Origin: Pleurodeles waltl
Taxonomy: Eukaryota; Chordata; Amphibia; Caudata; Salamandridae
DNA: 64,000 nt
Assembly (NCBI RefSeq): GCF_031143425.1
Contig: NC_090445.1
Span: forward strand, 819,614,817 to 819,678,816
Direction of reading: 5' to 3'
In this document: positions 11,101-23,442 of the stretch, piece by piece
How positions within the stretch are numbered: the first letter of the stretch is position 1
How the letters are laid out: each line of letters opens with the position of its first letter
Program-made: the position numbers and the translations under genes
Notes under the pieces: model-generated
Seen by the model: the letters and a program-made list of their open reading frames with translations, nothing else
Database searches by the model: none
What the model was told of the DNA's origin: nothing

Positions 11101-13205
11101 GAGTATGAAATATTTTTCCGATTCCATGGTTAACTAGGCTATGTTGCAACATAGCTGTTTGCAGTCACAAAACGCAGTATGCTAACTTATTTTCTAATAA
11201 GTCTATCTCATGTTTACTTCTAGGATTGGATGTCTGTGTTCGTGTTCATCCCCAGGAGCAATATATTGTTACTAATGTCTTCCACTTTAGTACACCAGTG
11301 TTTGGACTCTATTTGAGATGGTTGCAGCAATGTGTCTGGAGGTTCACTTCTTACTACGTTAAAACTGACTTCATCAGCCTGTGTTAAATGTCTTGGACAC
11401 ATAATGTCTGTGATTTTGTGAATCTTCGGCTTTGGAACCACAAAACGTTTCTGTGTATCAGGCCATTAGTGCAGGGCAGCCATATAGAAATTGACCCAGA
11501 AGTGTAATAATACAAAGGTCTGTGAGAGTGGTACTGATTTGTGAAATGGGACAAAGCTGCAGTATTCCCAAAGCAGAAGGGTCCTTGTGAATGCCTCTCG
11601 TATACATATGCCCTGCAAATTGTGTCCTATTTAACTGCAGAACAATTCACCCCAGATAGCTATGCTGGTCTTTGGTGGAGGTCCCAGAAGGCAGTCTGTA
11701 AATGTACTAATACTCTGGTACTCTTCAAACAGAGCAAAACTACTGTGACGGGGGACCTGGCACTGAACAAAAAAAGAACCAGACTGATGGAAAACTTCAT
11801 GTCACAACCATTTGCAAACTCTCGGGCACTTCTGTTTCCATCGCATACAAACATCCACATTTCTTTACAATTTGTAGGGAGAGAGGAGGCATAAGCAGGT
11901 CTTGAGTTGGGTATCCAGATAATTACAAGTATTTGCAAACTGTCTCCCCTTTCCCAGTGGCAAGCCGGAGCAGACTCAAATGAATGGACACAGTTCTTTA
12001 ACTGGTTTTCACGCCTACTTTAGGCACAGGTTGAAGGAAAAAAATTCTATGTTGTATAGGATCGTTCATTCTGTATTGTACTTTAGTTGGTATTGGCATG
12101 TAGTCTTAACATTAGTCTCTAAGGCAGTGGCTACATGCGCTGCCTGGGCCCAGATGATGGTTCACCCTTCATCTCCTCCCAGTCTTTATCAAGCCTGTGG
12201 GTAACCTAAACACCATATGTCTTCCATTCCCAAGGCTCTCCACACCATTCTACAGCCAATGGAAACACATGGAAAAACATTTAAACATAGGGAAGTGCCC
12301 AGAAGCACATTACAGCACATTTCACCTGCACCAGCTACAAGTACTACGACTGAGGGCGCCGCAGCTTCATATGAATGGCTTTTACACAGGTGTGTATTAT
12401 GGATGTTTACTTTTTTTCATGTGAACCAATCTTTCCTTTAATATTAACACGCTCTATATTCTCATATTCACTTGAATGTGCTTAGTTTTGATTTATTTGG
12501 CAAACTGATGCTGAGGTATCGGAGCAATATCACCATCTGTGTTAAACATCATTTACAGCGTCCGTAATGACATATCAGCAATCTATAAGGTAAAAAAAGA
12601 TTCCAGAGAAGTAGCTCCACCAATGACTAGGCAGATCAATGTAAGACCAAACAGTTATACTCTGCAAAAAATATAGGCAAGCATTGGGAAAGCCGATAAG
12701 TCTGACTTGAATTTTGAATCCCGACTAAAATATTTTAAAAAGCTTCACACAATGAAAAACACAAAACAAAAGGCTGCTTTCTGCATACAAACCATCTATA
12801 ACATATATAATGTGTGATGATTGTGTACTTTTGATATGTGAAATAATTCCTCATATATTGCAATGCAAGCACTCCACAAGGAGGCCAATGATATATGAAA
12901 CAGCCAACAGCATGAGGTGTGAGAGAAATCATCTTTTTTGGGACAAAACAAAGACCACTTTGTGCGTAGAAGAAACAATAATAAAAAAATCTTCCAAACA
13001 GCTGCGCTCTCAAGCCAAACCTAAAAAAAGGTTGACCATGGTTGAGACTGTTAAGGGTTCATTATCATCAGCACACCCCTTACATACAATTTTAGTCATC
13101 TCAATTAATATTGATACATTTTTGCTGGACAGTATGAATAGTACCTAAACAAAGGAAGCTAGAAAAACATCCTTCCTTGCAAGAAGGAAAGATACAAAAA
13201 TACAA
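11101..13205. other. AT-rich stretch without recognised gene
   Basis: I see no domain, RNA gene or repeat that I can name. The open frames here (up to 117 codons) have no recognisable motifs. The stretch lies downstream of the SLK 3' UTR on the minus strand and could hold an extended 3' UTR if a more distal polyadenylation site is used. Confidence 0.4.
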
Positions 13206-13209
13206 ATCC

Positions 13210-14377
13210 AATGCATCAGTCTGTATACTTTATTTACAATAATCATTCAAGTTCGCGCGCGAAAGCCTTGATATCAATATTTCATTATATAAACAAAGGT
13301 TGTGCTTTTACATAAACTTCACTGTGATAAGGGCCAACCGATCACCATTATCTTTGCAAACTGAGTAAACTGTTCATATGTTAATCTTTACATTCTACCA
13401 ATGTTGGATTTTTGGTGCAGTTCTGTGGCATACTAGTCTCCTTACAAAGTGCATCATCACGGCTAGTAATTGCATAGCACCTTTGTAGTTTTAACTGGAA
13501 AGGTCACAAGATAGGAAATCATTAATATTCCAATGTATACTTTAAAAAATAGTAAACTCTTTGAAATATAATATTAGAATGTAATTCAATAGTAAAAAAC
13601 AAATACAGCCAAAAATGTACAGACTGCTTTATGATGCAAGATTTCCAACAACACACTTATGAATTCTCCAAAAACTGGATGTTTCTACATTTCATAAATG
13701 AGGTCACTCCAATCTTAAAAATGTTATTTAGGAAACATTTCTAAAAATGTTGGTATCAAACATGAGAATATTTTCAAGGTAAGCAAAAACAACTATGGAT
13801 GTATGAAGTCAAAAATGACAAAACACTGATCAAGAAATGAGCAATTTGATCTATTTAAGTTCAAATATATTTTATTTGAAGACTTGTTATTTGACAGAAG
13901 AATAAACTATTTAAAATATATGTGTCTAATTCTTACTCAACACAAATAAAGTGAAACCTGACAAAGATGTAAATATTCTCAAGATTACATAATGCTGACA
14001 TATTTTGAAATTTTCATACTTAGGCCCAAAAAAAATATAACATGGTACATAATAGTCCATTCCAATATATAGACTTGAACATATTTTAAACTTCATTTCT
14101 TTGTTTGCGAGCCAGCATAGTGTTAAAAAAGGACATGGAGAAAACCATTAGGATTTTAACAAGGTTAGAGATACAATTTATTATCCATCAAGCTAAATTG
14201 GCATATACTTTCCCAAATGTGCAAGAAAACTAGATATGATGCCTGATTTTACTCAACTGAATGTTCGAGATTCGAGTTTCTCTCATACAGGCTGAATAAA
14301 TTGAGAAAAAAGCTGGATGACAAAATGACAAATATATAATATAATAAAACTACACATTTCATAAGTTATGATCCTGT
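13210..14377 (-). other. SLK: SLK 3' untranslated region (proposed)
   Basis: The AT-rich sequence directly after the SLK stop codon on the minus strand has no transposon remnant, unlike almost all other stretches of this length here. An AATAAA on the minus strand at 13229-13234 gives a plausible end. The extent is inference; several other AATAAA-like hexamers occur within it, for example near 13869. Confidence 0.5.
13229..13234 (-). terminator. candidate SLK polyadenylation signal AATAAA
   Basis: TTTATT on the plus strand reads AATAAA on the SLK strand, about 1.15 kb after the stop codon. It is chosen as the last hexamer before sequence character changes; RNA evidence is lacking. Confidence 0.35.
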
Positions 14378-14512
14378 TTAGTGAAGGCTGGGAATTGGGT
14401 AGAATTTAGATATTCTGCTTTGCATTGAAGGATTAAGGTATTCTGATTCACCACTCATTTGGAAGAATACTTCCTGTTCTTGAAGCTTCCTAGCAAATTC
14501 CTCTTCAAGGAT
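14378..14512 (-). CDS. SLK: SLK terminal coding exon (C-terminus and stop)
   Basis: This exon encodes the last 44 residues of STE20-like kinase. It starts ILEEEFARKLQEQEVFFQMS and ends SRISKFYPIPSLH before TAA (14378-14380). The acceptor AG sits at 14513-14514 (plus-strand CT). It continues in phase 0 from the exon at 42382-42495, which ends in LRPRKK. The vertebrate SLK tail has this same order. As I recall it, mammalian SLK runs a few residues past PSLH, so the early stop would make a slightly shorter C-terminus. SLK is a Ser/Thr kinase of the GCK-V group acting in cytoskeleton and cell-cycle control; this part belongs to its C-terminal coiled-coil ATH region. Confidence 0.9.
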   Translation of the reverse strand: MLEEEFARKLQEQEVFFQMSGESEYLNPSMQSRISKFYPIPSLH

Positions 14513-14700
14513 CTGGAATAAGAAGAGCATAATGATTAAAAATACATAAATTAGGCTGTGTTTGTTGGTTCAGAAATGGTAGTTATCTATTTCACCAACT
14601 AGCATTTTTGGAATATTTGTCGCCCTGAAGATTACATATTTGTACTATGCAATTTCAAAACAGAACCACTGCCCTTTAAGTATTTTCCAAGAAATAAAGC

Positions 14701-14930
14701 ACAAGTTACTTTTCTTCGGTAACGAAATATCTGGTAGAGACATATTCTAGTTGCAGATCCCTGATTTTTCATCGAGCAATACCCTTGCGCTTCGGTCGAC
14801 TCCGCAGGCGTCGTAGTCGCTGTGATGACGTCTGGAGTAGTATATAGACGCCGTCCTCATGCAGTGACCTCAGTTTCTTTTAATGACTTTCCACGCCAAA
14901 GTGCAAAGCTGCTAAGAACACTGAGATTGG
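14701..14930. repeat. DIRS-A1 left inverted terminal repeat
   Basis: It starts ACAAGTTACTTTTCTTCGGT and continues into a segment that matches the reverse complement of 19890-20068. The pairing with the right end defines the element limits. DIRS elements make no target-site duplication, and none is seen. Confidence 0.75.
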
Positions 14931-15008
14931 TGTCAGAGATAAGGACCTGAAAGGGGGAATCCCTGTCCCTAGAAATCAGTTCGCAAGCGGGGAGGATAGG
15001 TGGGTGGT

Positions 15009-15115
15009 AAGGAACCTGCAACTAGAATTTGTCTCTACCAGATATTTCGTTACCGAAGGTAAATAACTTGTACATCTGATAGAGACTTCTAGTTGCAGAT
15101 TCCTTATCTTAGAAT
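15009..15115. repeat. DIRS-A1 internal complementary region
   Basis: Bases 15009-15071 are the reverse complement of the left tip (14701-14763). Bases 15074-15115 repeat the right tip sequence (reverse complement of about 20071-20113). The two tips therefore meet head to head around 15072, as expected for the DIRS ICR used as template for circle closure. Equivalent junctions are found at 29797-29900 and 57708-57815. Confidence 0.75.
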
Positions 15116-15161
15116 AGATACCCAAGCAATGCCATCCTCGGTGGTGGGCTGCGAACCAAGA

Positions 15162-16144
15162 TCATAATAGAAAGTCCTGTAGAACCGAACGACCAAAATA
15201 GCAGTCTCGACGGACCTGACTGTCCAGGCAGTAGTGCTTAGCAAATGTGTGCAGGGACGCCCACATAGCCGCCTGGCAGATATCCAGGACAGGAACTCCG
15301 CGTGCTAACACAGTGGAAGCAGCAGTTGCTCTGGTGGAATGAGCACGCAAGCCTTCGGGAGGTTGCTTCTTGGCCAAAGCGTAGCACATTTTGATGCAAA
15401 GAAGCACCCATAGATAGATGGTACGCTTTTGCAATGCCTTCCCTTTTTTCGCACCCACATACCCAAAGAAGAGTTGATCGTCCACCCAGAAATCTTTAGT
15501 ACGATTGCGGTAGAACGCCAACGCACTTTTTGGGTCCAGACAGTGGAGTCGCTCCTCCTCACGGGAAGGATGTGGGGGTGCGCAGAAAGTAGGCAAAGTG
15601 ATGGACTGGCCTACATGAAAGGGTGTAACCACCTTAGGAAGGAAGGACGGCCTACTGCACAACACAAATTTGTCAGGGTGCACAGACAAGTATGGAGGCT
15701 TTGAGGAAAGGGCCAGTAGCTCACTCACCCTGCGAGCAGAGGTGTTAGCGACCAGAAAGACAGTTTTGAAGGTGAGGAGCCGCAAGGGACAATTAGCTCA
15801 AAGGGAGTACACATCAAATAAGTAAGTACCAGATTAAGGTCCCACTGAGGCATGATAAATGGAGTGGGAGGAAATAAATGAGTGAACCCTTTTAGGAATC
15901 TACTCACAATAGGAGATTTAAAGAGTGAGGGCTGATCAGGTAGCCTAAGAAAGACCTAAATGGCAGATAAATACCCTTTAAGGGTGCCCAAAGCAGAGCC
16001 CTTCTGGGCTAAAGAAAAAATGAACAGAAAAACCTTGGATAGAGGGGCAGAAAGGGGATCAACAGATTTGTTGAGACACCATGCCACAAATTTATTCCAA
16101 CGACAGGTGTGTACAGTTGTAGTTGATGGACACCTGGCTGCCAA
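15162..16144 (-). pseudogene. DIRS-A1 tyrosine recombinase
   Basis: The C-terminal 207 codons (15785-15162) are open. They keep the catalytic residues: Arg in NTSARRVSELL, His and Arg in AHSTRATAAS, Trp in AAMWASLHTF and the nucleophile Tyr in AKHYCLDSQV. The N-terminal core-binding part lies in two other frames: 16144-15956 (CRWNKFVAWCLNKSVDPLSA) and 15907-15725 (PQWDLNLVLTYLMCTPFEL). At least two frameshifts thus break the gene. The enzyme would insert the circular DNA by recombination, without integrase or target duplication. Confidence 0.8.
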
Positions 16145-16196
16145 GATAACATTGCAGACTTAGGGTGGAAGGGCAAAAGCTGTCAACTGTTGCCTC

Positions 16197-17010
16197 TCAA
16201 TCTCCACGCATAAAGGTGGAGGTTGGACAGGTTCGGGTGAAGAACTGTCCCCTGTTGCTGTGACAGAAGATCCGCCGAAGAGGCAGTCTGAGTGGAGGAT
16301 CGGTGGACATGCTCAATAGCTCTGGATACCATACTCTCCGTGCCCGGTACGGAGCCACCAAGATGACTTGGGCCCGGTTGTTTCTGATTTTCTTGAGAAC
16401 TCTAGGCAGAAGAGGTATAGGCAAAAAGGAGGCCGGAGTTCCACTTGAGACAACATTGCGCATTCTCTGTGGAGGCGAACAGATCTAACCAAGGCTCTCC
16501 CCACTCTCCCCACTGCTGAAAGAGACCTTGGGCCATCTCCAGATGGAGACGCCAGTCGTGATTGGCTTTGCATCAACGGCTGAGTTTGTCCGCTCTGGCG
16601 TTGAGGGAACCCCCCCAGATGTTGAACCATCAGGGTAATGCCCTGATGTTCCAACAGATGTCCAGAGGCGTAGTGCCTCCTGACATACGGTCCAGGACCC
16701 TACTCCGCCCTGTTTGTTGCAATACCACATGGCGGTAGTATTGTCCGTGAACACCTGCACCACTTTCCCTTTGAGAGAGGGAAGGAATGCTTTCAACACA
16801 AGCCTGATCGCCCAGAGCTCCAGCAGATTGATATAGAGCCCCGACTCCGCTGGAGACCAGATTCCTCTAATCTCTGCCTCTCCCATGTGGCCACCCCAAC
16901 CCAGAAGTGACGCATGTGTCACTATAGAGAGATCTGGTTGGGGAAGGGAGAGGGATCTGGCATGGACCTAATGCCGATTCGAAAGCCACCACTGCAGGTC
17001 TTTCGCAGTC
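16197..17010 (-). pseudogene. DIRS-A1 RNase H domain
   Basis: The frame 16922-16485 begins THASLLGWGGHMGEAEIRG and contains INLLELWAIRLVLKAF and VFTDNTTAMWYCNKQGG, the Asp-Glu-Asp blocks of the RNase H fold. The first Asp has become His (TDAS to THAS). The downstream part VILVAPYRARRVWYPELL reads in another frame (16463-16197). This linker toward the recombinase is typical for DIRS. The domain would degrade RNA in RNA:DNA hybrids. Confidence 0.75.
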
Positions 17011-17255
17011 CCCTCCGAGATCAGGACCAGGTTGGAGAGATTTCCCTTGAAGCTGCGCCCACTGGAACTTCAGGTCCCACTGCAGAGCCCGCATATGCCA
17101 TCTGGCATGTGTTACTATCAGGATGCAGGAGGCCATCAGAATCATAGCCTGAATGTATTGGACTGGAGGATAAGCCTGAAACTGCACTGTGTCCTGAACC
17201 GCTCAGATGAAAGGGAGCGACTGAGAGGGGGGTCAGGTGTGACTTCGGCACGTTT

Positions 17256-17970
17256 CTAGTGAAGCCCGGCATGTGCAGGAGGTTCACCCGTAGTCTTAAG
17301 GGGGGAGATGACTTTCTGAGGTGAGTCTGCCTTCAACAGCCAGTCGTCAAGGTAGGGGAAGATTGAAACCCCTAACCTGCGCAGATGAGCTGCAACCAAC
17401 GCCATCACTTTCGTGAACACCCGAGGGGCGCTGGTAAGGCCGAATGGGAGCACGGTAAACTGAAAGTGCTTGTGACCTACCACGAATCGTAGGTAACGTC
17501 TGTGGGCAGGCAGGATGGGGATGTGGGAATAAGCATCTTGCAAGTCCAATGCTACCATCCAGTCGCCTGGGTCCAAGGCAGACAGAACCTGAGCCAGGGT
17601 GAGCATTCTGAATTTCTCCTTCTTGAGGAAGTAGTTTAGGTCCCAAAGGTCTAGCATAGGACAAAAGCCCTTGTCCTTCTTTGCTATCAGAAAGTAGCTA
17701 GAATAACAACCACAACGTACTTCTGGCACAGGGACCTTTTCTATAGCTCCCTTGGCCAAGACAGCTGCGACTTCCTGGCGGAGAAGCGCCAAATAATCCT
17801 CTAGAAGGTGATAGAAGGATGGTGGGCATGTGTGGTGGGGCAGATTCTAAAGGGAGGGAGTAGCCCTTTTGAACGATCTGCAAAACCAACCTGTCCGTGG
17901 TGATATGTTCCCAGTGGGGCAGGTGATGGCGAATCCTGCCACCAACTGGACAGGAGTGAGGGGACAGACT
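17256..17970 (-). pseudogene. DIRS-A1 reverse transcriptase core
   Basis: The open frame 17792-17256 (178 codons) contains GAIEKVPVPEVRCGCYSSYF, then MLDLWDLNYFLKKEKFRMLT, MVALDLQDAYSHIPI, FTVLPFGLTSAPRVFTKVMA and IFPYLDDWLLKAD. YLDD is the catalytic motif, and the upstream ALDLQDAY carries the first catalytic Asp. The start of the domain (GGRIRHHLPHWEHITTDR) reads in another frame at about 17970-17830. The core is open, but the full gene is frameshifted. Confidence 0.8.
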
Positions 17971-18074
17971 AGGAGGGTTTGGAGGCTGCAGCGGGGGCAA
18001 AGGTAGACTGAAGAGACCTCTGGTTCCCTGTCCCACGGCCACGTGGGATTCCGCGTCCTCAGCCACGCGTAGAC

Positions 18075-19890
18075 TTACCAGAGTGTGAGGCACAGTGGCT
18101 GTGTGGAGGATGCAACAGGGAGCCCCTTCTGTGGCCACGAAAGGGGCGATAAGCGGACTGTGATGGTCGAGAGGCTGAGGAAAGACCGAGGGACTGAGCC
18201 GTACCCTGGGAATCCTTTAATCTCTTCAAGGCAGAGTCTGCTTTGTCTCCGAAGAGACAGAGCCATCAAAGGGCATGTCCATGAGTGACTGTTGGACATC
18301 CCCTGAAAAACCAGAAGTACGTAACCAAGTGTGGCGTCGTAAGGCCACCATCGTAACAACCGAGACCTAGAGAGTCGGTCGTGTCCAGCCCACAACAGAT
18401 TGTTAACTTTGTCGCATATCCCATCGTTCACAGTTTGGGAGACGATAGCACGGACCCCCTCTGGTATCTACGGCAGGACTTGCGCAACCTATCCCACAAA
18501 GAGTGGGTATAGCGGCCCAAAAGGCATGCAGTGTTCACAGACCGCAGCGCGAGACTAGAGGAAGAAAACAACTTCTTGCCAAACTGTTCCAGTCTTTTGG
18601 TTTCTCTATCCGAGGGTGCGGAAGGGAATGGGCCGAAGAAGAGGAAGCCTGGATAACAAGACTCACGGACGTGGGATGTTCAAACAGGAATTTAAGGTCG
18701 TTCGGAGCGGGCTGAGGGCGGCGTGCGATAGTCCTATTCACAGGAGGACCTGTATTGGGTTTGGACCATGTAGCCAAAAGGACATCGGTGAGGGCTTCAT
18801 TAAAAGGCAAAAGGGGTTCTGAAGTAGAAGCCTCAGGCTGAAGCACCTCCGTCAGGAGATTAGACGTGACCTCAACAGAGGGAAGCTTGAGACCAAGGAC
18901 CTCAGCTGCCCCTACTGACCACCATACCTTAAGTTGCTCCCTCCGCCTTAGCCACGGTAGGAGGAGACAGCATGCCAGAGTCAGGAGAAGTATCCAGTCA
19001 ACTGGCTTCGCCCGATTCCTGAGCCCAGTCCATAGCAGGGTCATTCTGGTATTCATAAGGGGCCAGGGACCCCTCCAATTCCTCCCCATATTCATACCCA
19101 TAAGAAAAAGGGACCAAATCCGACCTGGTGCGAATAAACCTCATTGAAGCCGTAGGCAGCGGCAGTCGACGCCGCTCTGACTCCAAGTCGTCGGGGATAA
19201 GAATTGGGTCGATTTCGATAGTGGGCTCCACCACTTTCGAGACCGTCGATAATCGACCAGGCGCCGGGGAAGGTCTCAAGGGTGCGGCCGGTGCGGATCA
19301 GCGCAGAGATCCGGAGGTGACCTCAGTGGCCGAAGCCATCAGCGCGGAACCCAAAGTCACCTCAGCCAAAGCCCTTGGGCCCGAAGGCGCCGTATCAGGG
19401 TCAGACCGCCCAAATATGAAGCGCATGGCCGCATAAAACTCCTTAAGCTGGGCGGGGGTCACTCTGGGAAACTCGGGGAAGCGCGGAGCCGACCCAGACG
19501 CAGGATGTGAGGAAGGAGGCCTAGTGCGTAGGCGCTCTTCCCGCGTCGGCCGAGCAACAGGGCGAAGTCAGAGAGCAATGGGACTTCTTCGACTTCTTCT
19601 TACCTTGAACCGACGATTAGGAAGAAGACGAGTGGTGATGACTCTGCGACCAATCTCGAGACCAGGACCTACGCGGACTTGAGTGCCGGGCTGCCATTAG
19701 CTTTAGGGACCGCTCCCTCAAAACCTTCGGGTGCATGGCCAAGCACTCCGAGCACGACTTCGGGACACCACAGACAAGCCCGATGAGGATCCATCACCGA
19801 CATCGTCCGATGACAGTCCTCGCATGGCTTGAACCCGGTCTTTGGGAACATCCTCGATGCACCAAAGTCGCACAGAAAAAAACTCGACAA
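18075..19890 (-). pseudogene. DIRS-A1 gag
   Basis: The N-terminal zinc-binding part reads at 19890-19669 with CEDCHRTMSVMDPHRACLWC, a Cys/His-rich motif found at the start of DIRS gag. An acidic middle part follows at 19279-18998 (IDPILIPDDLESERR). The most conserved block is at 19101-18535 (TSNLLTEVLQPEASTSEPLL, FNEALTDVLLATWSKPNTG). The C-terminal part is at 18431-18075. At least three frameshifts separate these blocks. Two other copies of the same gag lie in the window (26319-26603 minus, 27808-28798 plus). Confidence 0.7.
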
Positions 19891-20114
19891 AACGGTCGAA
19901 TTCGGCCAGGGTAGCTCTTTTCCGGATCAGCGCGTGGCGTGGAAAGAAAAGAACAGATGTCACTGCGCGAGGGCGGCGTCTATATACTACTCCCAACCAA
20001 CGCCACCTACCGACATGCAAGGGTATTGCTTGATGAAAAATCTCCGGATCCAGTCTGACGCCTGGGGGAAAATTCTAAGGTAAGGAATCTGCAACTAGAA
20101 GTCTCTATCAGATA

Positions 20115-21214
20115 GAATAGTACTTAAGAGTAACACCTTGTTGTTGTTTTCATAGATCATATCCTTTATACTATCCGGCAATCTCATGATATTTTGGAAC
20201 ATTACACAGTGGTTACTTCAAGAATTAAGTTTTGATTCGAGAACGACTTGTGACCATATATCCAAAAGCTATAATGTATCAGCATGGAGACTCCAGTTGA
20301 AATTATTTTATTCAGATATCACTGTAATAGATGTGTCTGCTTATGCATGAGGATTTAAAGAAAAGCTTAGTAAAGTCAAACTAACCAGTCTACTTATTTC
20401 CAGCCACACGAGAGGTTGGTTTTATGTGACTTTACAACACTCCAAGCTGCAAACAGTTGGTTACAGGTAAGCAGCATTCTCTTCCTGCAGCGTGTTGTTA
20501 TAGACTGTATGATTTGCAGTAACCTGAAGACAGTGCCCCTTTCCCATTGCCCTGAGGTGGACAGAAAGTAGAAGTAAGCCATACTTAATGATTTTAAAAC
20601 AGTGTGACCCCGTTATGCTGGTTTCTACAATGATTGTAAAAGCGGTAGTTTTGTGAATGTGTGAGCAGATGCTGTCTTGCAAATATCCATAAGAGGATTG
20701 CGCCAAAGTAAAGCCATGGTATCTGTTTTTTAATCGTGAAAATAACTGTGGAATACCCATGGCTCACCTATTTACTTGTGCACAACAAACTTGAGTGCAC
20801 TGAAAGCAGTACACAGTCCTTCTGGCTATACACCTTTTAGGAATGGGATTTCAAAGGTGTTGGGATGCAAATGAGACAAAGGGCCCCATTATGAGTTTGG
20901 CGGACAGAAAGGGTGGCCTCCGCCTATGCGGCGACCTAACTGCCAGAGCTATTATGGGTTTCCTGCTAGGTCGGAGGGCGGAAACGAGGGAACCAAGCTA
21001 CAGCATTGTCTCTGGCTCATAATCGAGCCGGCAGCAATTCTGTAGCCTGCAGTGTGCACTAGCATCCTCGCAGACAAAACAGACAGCAACACTTTGCGCA
21101 AGGGTGCAGAAAGAGGGCCAAAATGTTTGTCAGTGCACCTAACCACAAACTTGGCCCAATGGCAGGCATATACAGTGTTAGTGGAGGAATGCTAGGCTCC
21201 AAAGATGACCTCAC
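20115..21214. other. intron sequence between DIRS copies, with a possible MITE fragment
   Basis: No gene is seen. A stretch at about 20880-21000 begins GGGCCCCATTATGAGTTTGG and is rich in GGCGG blocks and their complements, resembling one end of a Harbinger-type MITE. No matching second terminus was found, so it may be a fragment. Confidence 0.3.
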
Positions 21215-21234
21215 AGACATTGAGAGGAAGATCA

Positions 21235-21285
21235 CAGCATCTCAACTGCCAAGGAAGATCATAGACTCTCAACTGCCATCTTTCA
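21235..21285. repeat. short direct duplication in DIRS-A2
   Basis: The phrase GGAAGATCA(C/T)A followed by CTCAACTGCC occurs twice in tandem, spaced about 26 bases. A1 has a single related copy (CAACTGTTGCC near 16182), so this is a small local duplication. Confidence 0.4.
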
Positions 21286-21599
21286 ATCTACATGCATGGA
21301 GGTGGAGCATGGGCAGGTTTGGGTGAAGGACCCAGCCCTACTGATGCAAGCTGATTGGAGGACTGATGCTCAAGCACAGGAGTTCAGGTTACTATACTCT
21401 CTTACCCAAATCTGATGCAAAAGGATGAATTGTGCCCAACCTGTCCTGATCTTTTTCAGAACTTGGGGCAGGAGATGAAACAAAAGAGCTTGAAAACACC
21501 AACATGCACTGATATTGCACGTTCTCGGCAATAGATCTCACCAAGGTTATCCCCAGTCGCGGAGACCTTGCCTCATCTCCTATTGTAGATACTATTCAT

Positions 21600-23380
21600 G
21601 TTTCATTAAGCATTGGTGACTGAGTTTGTCCGCCCGCCCTAGTGTTCATAGACTCCACCAGATGTTGCACAGTCAGGAAAATGTCCTGATGTTCCAGTCA
21701 TGTCCAGAGGCAGAGACGGTCCTGGCACTGGGTCCACAACCCCACCCTGTTTGTTCCAAGACCACATGGTGGTGGTGTCCATGAGCACCTGGACTAGCCT
21801 TCCCTTGACAGAAAAGAGAAAGGCATTCAATGCCAAGCGCATTGCTCTCAACTCCAACAAACTCTCCTAGATGGCCGCCCCAATCCAGAAGAGAGGCAGA
21901 TGTCACCTCTGTGAGATCTGGGTAAGGAAGGGAGAGGGGGTCTGTCGCTGATCCAATTGTGGTTTGTTAGCCACCCTTGCAAGTCTTCTGCAGTTCCCTC
22001 TGATATCTGATCAGGTTGGAGAGATCACTCTCTCCGACAGACTTCAGGTCCCGCTGCAGACCTCGTATATGCCAGCAGGCATGCTGTACCAGAAGGATGC
22101 AGGTGGCCAGAAGACCCAGGAGGCTCAGTTAGTCTCACTGAAATCCTGGATAGAGGCTGGAAATTCGCAATCATGGACTGAATACCCTGGAAATCACTGC
22201 TCTGGAGGACAGACGCGGAATTGCACTGTTTTCAGAATAGATCTGATAAAAGGGAATGTCTGAGAGGGAGTCAGATGTGACTTCGGCACAATGACTGAGA
22301 ACTGCATCAAATGCAGGAGATCAGCCATAGTATTGAGGTGGGTGACACCTGTTGGGTGAACCTGCCTTTAACAGCTAGATGTTGAGGTATGGGAAGTCTG
22401 GAACCTCTGACCTCCACAGGTGGGCTACAACCACTGTCATCACTTTCGTCAAAGCCTGAGGGATGCTGGTAAGGCCAAAGGGAAGCACAATTAATTAAAA
22501 GTGCTTATGGTCCACTGTGAACCTTGGGCAGTGTCTGTGGGCCAGCAGGACGGGTATGTGGAAATGTGTCCTTGAAGAACGCTACCATCAAGTCTCTGAG
22601 TCCAGGGCCTGAGGCAACATGAGATTTCTCCTTTCCAAGTACGTAGTTGAATGGGTTTAGGTTTACTACAGGACGGAGGCATCCTTCTTCAGCACCAGAA
22701 AGTAGCTGGAATAGCAAACCACAACGTATTTCTGACGCCAGCACCCTGTTGATGGCTCCTTTAGCCTAAACAGCCTGCACTTCCTGATGCGGTAGGGATG
22801 GGTAATCCTCCATCAGCCAATATGAGAAAGATGGCATGGGTGGTGGGATTTCTCTGAATGGAAGGGCATAACCTGTGAAACAATTTGGAGCACCCGTTTG
22901 TCTGAAGATATGTACTGCCAGTGGGGCAGGTGGTGCTTGATCTTGCTGCCGACCAGTTGCCCATAATGTTGGGAGGGCATATTAAAGAGATTGGGAGGCA
23001 GCCGCTGCCCGGGTGTTGGTGTTGGGGTGTTAGAGGGGAAAGGGGGGGTGGTACTAAGGGTGCAAAAGAAGCTTGTAGGAGCCATGTACGTGGCCACAAA
23101 AAAAACACTGGGAAGCCTGCTGCCTGTGGTGGCTCGTTGGAAATGGACACAGCTGGTAACCCCGACCACAGACACAAAAGGAGAATAAGGCAGAAAGGGC
23201 CTGGCTTGGGGACATTGAGAGTCCCAACAACCAGGTCCTACTGTCCTTTAAGAGTTTGAGTGCTGAATCTGTCTTGTCACCAAAGAGGCTAGTACCAACA
23301 AAAGAAATGTCAACAAGGGATGTCTGGACAGCCCCTGAGAAGTCATTATGCATGACAGCAAAGCGCCACAGACGATGCAA
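21600..23380 (-). pseudogene. DIRS-A2 gag end, RT and RNase H remnants
   Basis: Recognisable pieces, high to low coordinate: QLVGSKIKHHLPHWQYISSD (about 22960-22900), the RT start; ASEIRCGLLFQLLSGAEEGC and RPVVNLNPFNYVLGKEK (22744-22600); then the IFPHLD-like region near 22400. RNase H follows (LLDWGGHLGE, about 21900; LVQVLMDTTTMWSWNKQGG, 21860-21720, where TDN is changed to MDT). Stops and small deletions are frequent, so the copy is inactive. Confidence 0.65.
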
Positions 23381-23442
23381 TTGCTCTATCTAGTCTGTCA
23401 TGTCCAGTCAACAGCGGATTGTGAACTATGCTGCATCCCGGC

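Larger units (their letters stand above)
14701..20114 (-). mobile_element. DIRS retrotransposon copy A1, near full length
   Basis: A minus-strand element with gag, RT, RNase H and tyrosine recombinase, bounded by inverted termini. The left end (14701-14930) and right end (about 19890-20114) are inverted copies, sharing a segment that reads TCATC(A/G)AGCAATACCCTTGC and then a GTAGTATATAGACGCCG block. An internal complementary region at 15009-15115 joins the complement of the left tip to the sequence of the right tip. This ITR plus ICR arrangement is diagnostic of DIRS-type elements, which are thought to use it to form a circular intermediate. The ORFs carry several frameshifts. Confidence 0.85.

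Noticed and set aside
19128..19436. 102-codon plus-strand frame inside DIRS-A1 gag.
   Set aside because: Antisense shadow of the gag acidic region, with no motif of its own.
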